Assembly: GCA_964520785.1 (NCBI GenBank)
Contig: CAZFQG010000131.1
Location: forward strand, 1-18,042
Reading direction: 5' to 3'
Source: CAZFQG01 sp964520785
Lineage (GTDB): Bacteria > Planctomycetota > Planctomycetia > Pirellulales > Thermoguttaceae
DNA length: 18,042 nucleotides
Below the pieces are notes generated by a model that did not search any database, was not told where the DNA came from, and saw only the letters and a program-made list of their open reading frames with translations. The position numbers and the translations under genes are program-made. How positions within the stretch are numbered: position 1 is the first letter of the stretch; each line of letters begins with the position of its first letter. Positions 15,408 to 18,042 of this stretch are shown here, one piece after another.

Positions 15408-15773
15408 TCACCACCCCATGATTGTCCACAACAGAATGATACACACGGGGATGCCCGGCAAAACCGCGATGACACGCTGCCACCATCTTCCGTACAGCAG
15501 ACAGACCACGAGGCATACGGCTCCCAATGACAGCGCGGTGAGGTATGCGTAGCCAAACACGATCGCTACCCAGTGCATAGGGTGTGAGGAGCGAAGATAT
15601 GGGTTGTCAACGCCTCTCCAACCGAATAACCAATACATCCACAGGGCATAACTACCAAGGGACAGGTAGACGCCAAGGACGCAAAGAAACATCCACCTAT
15701 CGAAACACCTCGCCGCACGACCGCATGGCGTCCGGTCTTCGTGCGACATATTCACCGTATGGTCATCCCTCAT
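15408..15773 (-). CDS. Small three-helix membrane protein of unknown function
   Basis: I recognise no family. The ATG at 15771-15773 has a perfect AGGAGG eight bases upstream, which decides the start; the frame is open to an ATG at 15849-15851 that has no such site. The product is 121 residues. A hydrophilic N-terminus (about 1-25) is followed by three membrane segments: about 27-50 (WMFLCVLGVYLSLGSYALW), 66-93 (VAIVFGYAYLTALSLGAV and onward) and 100-120 (VIAVLPGIPVCIILLWTIMG). Charged residues around the loops suggest the N-terminus is cytoplasmic, but I cannot fix topology. Base composition is visibly lower in GC than genes to its left, in keeping with an accessory segment holding mobile-element debris on both sides. 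Confidence 0.7.
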   Translation of the reverse strand: MRDDHTVNMSHEDRTPCGRAARCFDRWMFLCVLGVYLSLGSYALWMYWLFGWRGVDNPYLRSSHPMHWVAIVFGYAYLTALSLGAVCLVVCLLYGRWWQRVIAVLPGIPVCIILLWTIMGW

Positions 15774-15857
15774 GTCCCTTTCCTCCTTTATCGGTCCGCG
15801 TTCTGGCCCAACCTCGTGCGCACAAGGTCCTGACAATTCCGAGGACACCATACATAA

Positions 15858-16007
15858 CTATCCCCCTCCTTCCCTCTTCGGCCCCGGTTTCCGGCGTCGG
15901 AGGACGCGGCCGAGTTGCTTCTCCAGTTTCCGCTGAAACGCCTCGTCGCCGAGGGGGCGGGCGGTGCGTTCGTGGGCGCGAATGGCCTTGCGGTCTGTCT
16001 CACTCAC
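15858..16007 (-). pseudogene. C-terminal remnant of an IS200/REP-type (RAYT) tyrosine transposase
   Basis: The frame read from 16007 down to the TAG at 15858 encodes 49 residues containing RAHERTARPLGDEAF, then KLEKQLGR and RRRKPGPKR. I recognise this as the C-terminal end of REP-associated tyrosine transposases (pattern HERTGRPLG...F...LE..LGR.L..RKPG.K). A stop (TAA 16008-16010) lies directly upstream in frame, so the HUH and catalytic tyrosine parts, normally 170 or more residues ahead, are gone. It cannot be active. The GTG at 16005-16007 overlaps the TGA of the pentapeptide gene as GTGA, so the remnant might still be translated by coupling. Family call is from memory of the motif, without a search. 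Confidence 0.72.
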
Positions 16008-17233
16008 TTATTTCTCTCCGTCTTCTCGCCGCCCGATTCCCCCGCGACCAGCTCTTCTTCGTTCTCTTGGGCCTCCTGCTCCAATGCCTTCGCCAGTTCC
16101 TCCGGCAACCGGATTCCTTCCATCCGCCCGTGTTTGTAGTTCCAGGTGGATTTGATTTGGTCGAGGGTGAGGTTCTTGTTGCCGCGAAACACGCCACCTG
16201 AAATGACCGCATCGGTGAAGTCCGCGTCAGTCAAGTCGCACTGATAGAACCGCGCACGCGTCAAATCTTGTCGGCGCAAATCCAGACCGGCAAACGGCAT
16301 AGAGGTGAAGTGAATGCCAGTAAGAACGTGCTCCTGGAAACTCCTGGTTGAACAGAGTTGCTTTCGACTCATCGATCCGTTGAATCTTGCACACCGGATA
16401 TCGGCGCCAGAGAAATCGGCGCCGTCCAGTGTCACTCCGCCGAAACCAGCTCCTCGAAGATCGGCATTAGCGAAATTCCAGCCTTGGAGGTTCATAGAGG
16501 AGAATACCACGCCAGGGAAAACACCGCGGTTGAGCTGCGCTTCGCGCAAGACGCACGCGGCGAATCGCACGCCGCGAATGTCGGCACCGGTGAAATCACA
16601 TCCAGTCAGGTCGGCTGCAACGAAATGCGCGCCGCGCAGATTAAAGTTTGTGAACTGCATATGCACGTCCTCGACGTCGTAATACCGGTAATCGTAGTTC
16701 GGGTGTCCCGTACTGTCCCTGCGAGGGGCTCCAGCGACAATCCAGCATCCACTAAGATCTCCTTCGGCATAGCTTCGCGAACTACGGATTTGCTCCATGC
16801 TCAGATAGCCTTCGGTAGCGACGTAGGCAATATCATTGATGCGCGCACGAGTGAAATCGCAGCCCTGAAACGACGCAATTTCCGCGAACGTCGCCCCGGT
16901 TAGATTGGCGCCGCGAAAGGACGTACCTTCGTTGGGGGAGAAGATGACTTGAACGAATCTTGCGCCTCGGAGATCGCATTCGTCGAACCTGGCATTTCGC
17001 AGGACGATCCCGATGAACTGCGACTCCCTCAAATCCATCCCAGATGCGTCGACGCCGGGACCGGGTTTGAAATCCTTCGGCGTGTGAGGGCCTGGGCGGA
17101 ACTCGGCAGCGTGCGTATCGGCGCATGCAGGGGCAGTGAAAACCATAGAGACCAATAGCACGCCAAGGAGCAACAGGTAATGGAGAACACGCGCGGTACA
17201 TGCCGCGAAGTCACATATGGAGAGGAGATTCAT
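16004..17233 (-). CDS. Exported pentapeptide-repeat protein with recurring non-pentapeptide inserts
   Basis: The protein has 409 residues; AGGGA lies about ten bases before the ATG at 17231-17233. A signal sequence spans about 1-38, with the LHYLLLLGVLLVSM core and APACA cleavage region. Pentapeptide arrays of the A(D/N)LXX type follow, for example NLTGATF (110-116), ADLTGCDFTGADIRGVRF (207-224) and ADFSGADIRCARF (272-284); they should stack as a right-handed quadrilateral beta-helix. The array is broken by three copies of a motif Q-[LI]-x-S-[TS]-x-[SN]-[YF]-x4-[LM]-x-G, at about 144-162, 290-307 and 356-374. The last copy leads into a helical tail (RLPEELAKALEQE) and an acidic Glu-rich end. 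The role is unknown; families like this occur in many planctomycetes. It is the paralogue of the gene at 17378. Confidence 0.88.
   Translation of the reverse strand: MNLLSICDFAACTARVLHYLLLLGVLLVSMVFTAPACADTHAAEFRPGPHTPKDFKPGPGVDASGMDLRESQFIGIVLRNARFDECDLRGARFVQVIFSPNEGTSFRGANLTGATFAEIASFQGCDFTRARINDIAYVATEGYLSMEQIRSSRSYAEGDLSGCWIVAGAPRRDSTGHPNYDYRYYDVEDVHMQFTNFNLRGAHFVAADLTGCDFTGADIRGVRFAACVLREAQLNRGVFPGVVFSSMNLQGWNFANADLRGAGFGGVTLDGADFSGADIRCARFNGSMSRKQLCSTRSFQEHVLTGIHFTSMPFAGLDLRRQDLTRARFYQCDLTDADFTDAVISGGVFRGNKNLTLDQIKSTWNYKHGRMEGIRLPEELAKALEQEAQENEEELVAGESGGEKTERNK
16072..16171 (-). repeat. 100-bp direct repeat, copy A (3' end of the first pentapeptide gene)
   Basis: This block matches 17449-17548 without gaps at 95 of 100 positions, including runs of 46 (16072-16117) and 33 (16128-16160) identical bases. 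It encodes the tail from LTLDQIKSTWNYKHGR through ALEQE. Identity continues through synonymous third positions but stops sharply on both sides. Confidence 0.9.
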
Positions 17234-17270
17234 TACGTTGATTCCCTATATGAAGGATGTCAAGAACGAG

Positions 17271-17298
17271 AAAAGGGGACGTCCACCCATGACCGGTG
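17271..17298. other. GGGGACGTCCACCC motif, possible REP/RAYT end
   Basis: Plus-strand AAAAGGGGACGTCCACCC with following CATGACCGG lies in the 144-base gap between the two pentapeptide genes. Its GGACGTCC core is a perfect palindrome. I recall such a motif near REP-associated transposases, but cannot confirm it here. It would be the counterpart of the transposase remnant on the other side of the pentapeptide gene. The rest of the gap (17234-17377) holds no clear gene. Confidence 0.3.
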
Positions 17299-17377
17299 TC
17301 TTTGCATGGCGTTAGGAAGTCGTTTCTCCATCATCTTCTCCCTTGCATCTTGACGGCTCTTCGTGAGTCCCATCGAA

Positions 17378-18042
17378 CTATACGCGCCCATGCGTTGCTT
17401 CCGTCGCGCTTCCACTCTTCGGCTCCGCGTCGTCCTCCGCGTTCCTCTCCTCCTGCTCCAATGCCTTCGCCAGTTCCTCCGGCAACCGGATTCCCGCCAT
17501 GCGACCGTGTTTGTAGTTCCAGGTGGATTTGATTTGGGCGAGGGTGAGATTTCTACATTTCCGAAAGGTGGCAGCCGTGATAACCGAATCGGTGAAGTCC
17601 GCTTCGGCGAGATTACACGATCGAAACTCTACATCTGCGAGATTCATCCTTGCTAGGTCGAAACCGCTGAAATCCATCGCGATAAAGGTAATGCCGCGCA
17701 GGTCTCCCCTATGGTAGCTTCGCGTTGAACGCAACTCGTCGTTACTGATGGATCGAGAAAACCGACATCGGCGGATATCCGCGCCGGAAAACTGCACGCC
17801 TTCGAGCGTCACATGATTGAAGTGAGTGCCGCTGAGGTCTGCATCCGTGAAGTTCCACCCACGCAAGTCCATGCCAAGAAACTGAAAATCGGTGAAACTT
17901 CTCCGTAGCAGAATCGCTCCATCCTGTCCTTTGAGCGACCAATCACCCAATTGACGCTGTTCGATGTGGGCACGAACCAGTTTCAGGCGATTCATTTTGG
18001 CGTCGAAGAAAGTGGAACCCGTGAAGTCCGCGTAGCTCAGCG
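17378..18042 (-). CDS. Pentapeptide-repeat protein, C-terminal part (5' end beyond the right edge)
   Basis: The reading frame is open from the right edge (LSYADFTGSTFFDAK before the internal Met at 17993-17995) to the TAG at 17378, so the gene is truncated by the window and that Met is not the likely start. At least 220 residues are seen. They are mostly pentapeptides (DLRGWNFTDADLSGTHF, VTLEGVQFSGADI, NLAEADFTDSVI). Two copies of the same insert motif appear as in the neighbouring paralogue (NDELRSTRSYHRGDLRGITF and LTLAQIKSTWNYKHGR), with the tail RLPEELAKALEQE. The two proteins are collinear from the GWNF repeat onward. The end is acidic and hydrophilic (about 25 residues). The upstream copy may have its own signal peptide, outside the window. 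Confidence 0.88.
   Translation of the reverse strand, partial: LSYADFTGSTFFDAKMNRLKLVRAHIEQRQLGDWSLKGQDGAILLRRSFTDFQFLGMDLRGWNFTDADLSGTHFNHVTLEGVQFSGADIRRCRFSRSISNDELRSTRSYHRGDLRGITFIAMDFSGFDLARMNLADVEFRSCNLAEADFTDSVITAATFRKCRNLTLAQIKSTWNYKHGRMAGIRLPEELAKALEQEERNAEDDAEPKSGSATEATHGRV
17449..17548 (-). repeat. 100-bp direct repeat, copy B (3' end of the second pentapeptide gene)
   Basis: This is the partner of 16072-16171, at a constant offset of 1377 bases. The five differences map to 16118, 16119, 16124, 16127 and 16161 of copy A. Flanking DNA in both genes is much more diverged. Confidence 0.9.

Noticed and set aside
15788..16003. Minus-strand open frame of 71 codons starting at 16003
   Set aside because: It is out of frame with the transposase remnant, which explains the same DNA better.
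17296..17377. Tiny minus-strand frame with ATGATG start in the gap between pentapeptide genes
   Set aside because: It would be 24 residues and spans the GGGGACGTCCACCC motif. It more likely reflects a non-coding element than a gene.

Overview
The window looks like a planctomycete chromosome (Pirellulales or a related group), judged from gene content. It has a DUF1559 pseudopilin-like protein with the H-X9-DG tail. It has a LamG protein that ends in dockerin repeats and a PEP-CTERM anchor. It also has a TAT-exported Gfo/Idh/MocA oxidoreductase, a secreted PQQ-type propeller opening with the WPRFRGP motif, and long pentapeptide-repeat proteins. DNA is GC-rich on the left and becomes visibly less so to the right of about 15.2 kb. 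I found no tRNA, rRNA or CRISPR array. Most genes lie on the minus strand; only two, at 5704 and 9266, are on plus.

Left part (1-5.6 kb): the 5' end of a heparinase II/III-like (DUF4962) gene, a DUF1559 protein, a large LamG/discoidin/dockerin/PEP-CTERM surface protein and a LacI-family regulator with a promoter and a candidate auto-operator. This resembles a surface or polysaccharide-use neighbourhood. Middle part (5.7-10.6 kb): an exported, highly charged protein of unknown function that overlaps a convergent CelD/FemAB-like acetyltransferase gene. Next come a two-gene unit (double-[4Fe-4S] ferredoxin-like protein, then a PmtA-like methyltransferase) and, divergent from it, a phosphomannose-isomerase-like double cupin with a good promoter and a textbook terminator.

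Right of that (10.6-15.2 kb) three minus-strand genes encode exported proteins: a PQQ-like propeller, a two-domain protein with a propeller-like start and a helical glycosidase-like body, and a TAT-exported Gfo/Idh/MocA oxidoreductase. They fit extracytoplasmic sugar processing, but no substrate can be read from the sequence.

The last 2.8 kb is the accessory part: a 116-bp MITE-like long hairpin with TA-flanked terminal inverted repeats, a small three-helix membrane protein, the C-terminal remnant of an IS200/REP-type (RAYT) transposase, and two paralogous pentapeptide-repeat genes whose 3' ends share a 100-bp block of nearly identical DNA. The second runs off the window. The pentapeptide proteins share a recurring non-pentapeptide insert, and together with the mobile-element debris they are the most unusual part of the window.
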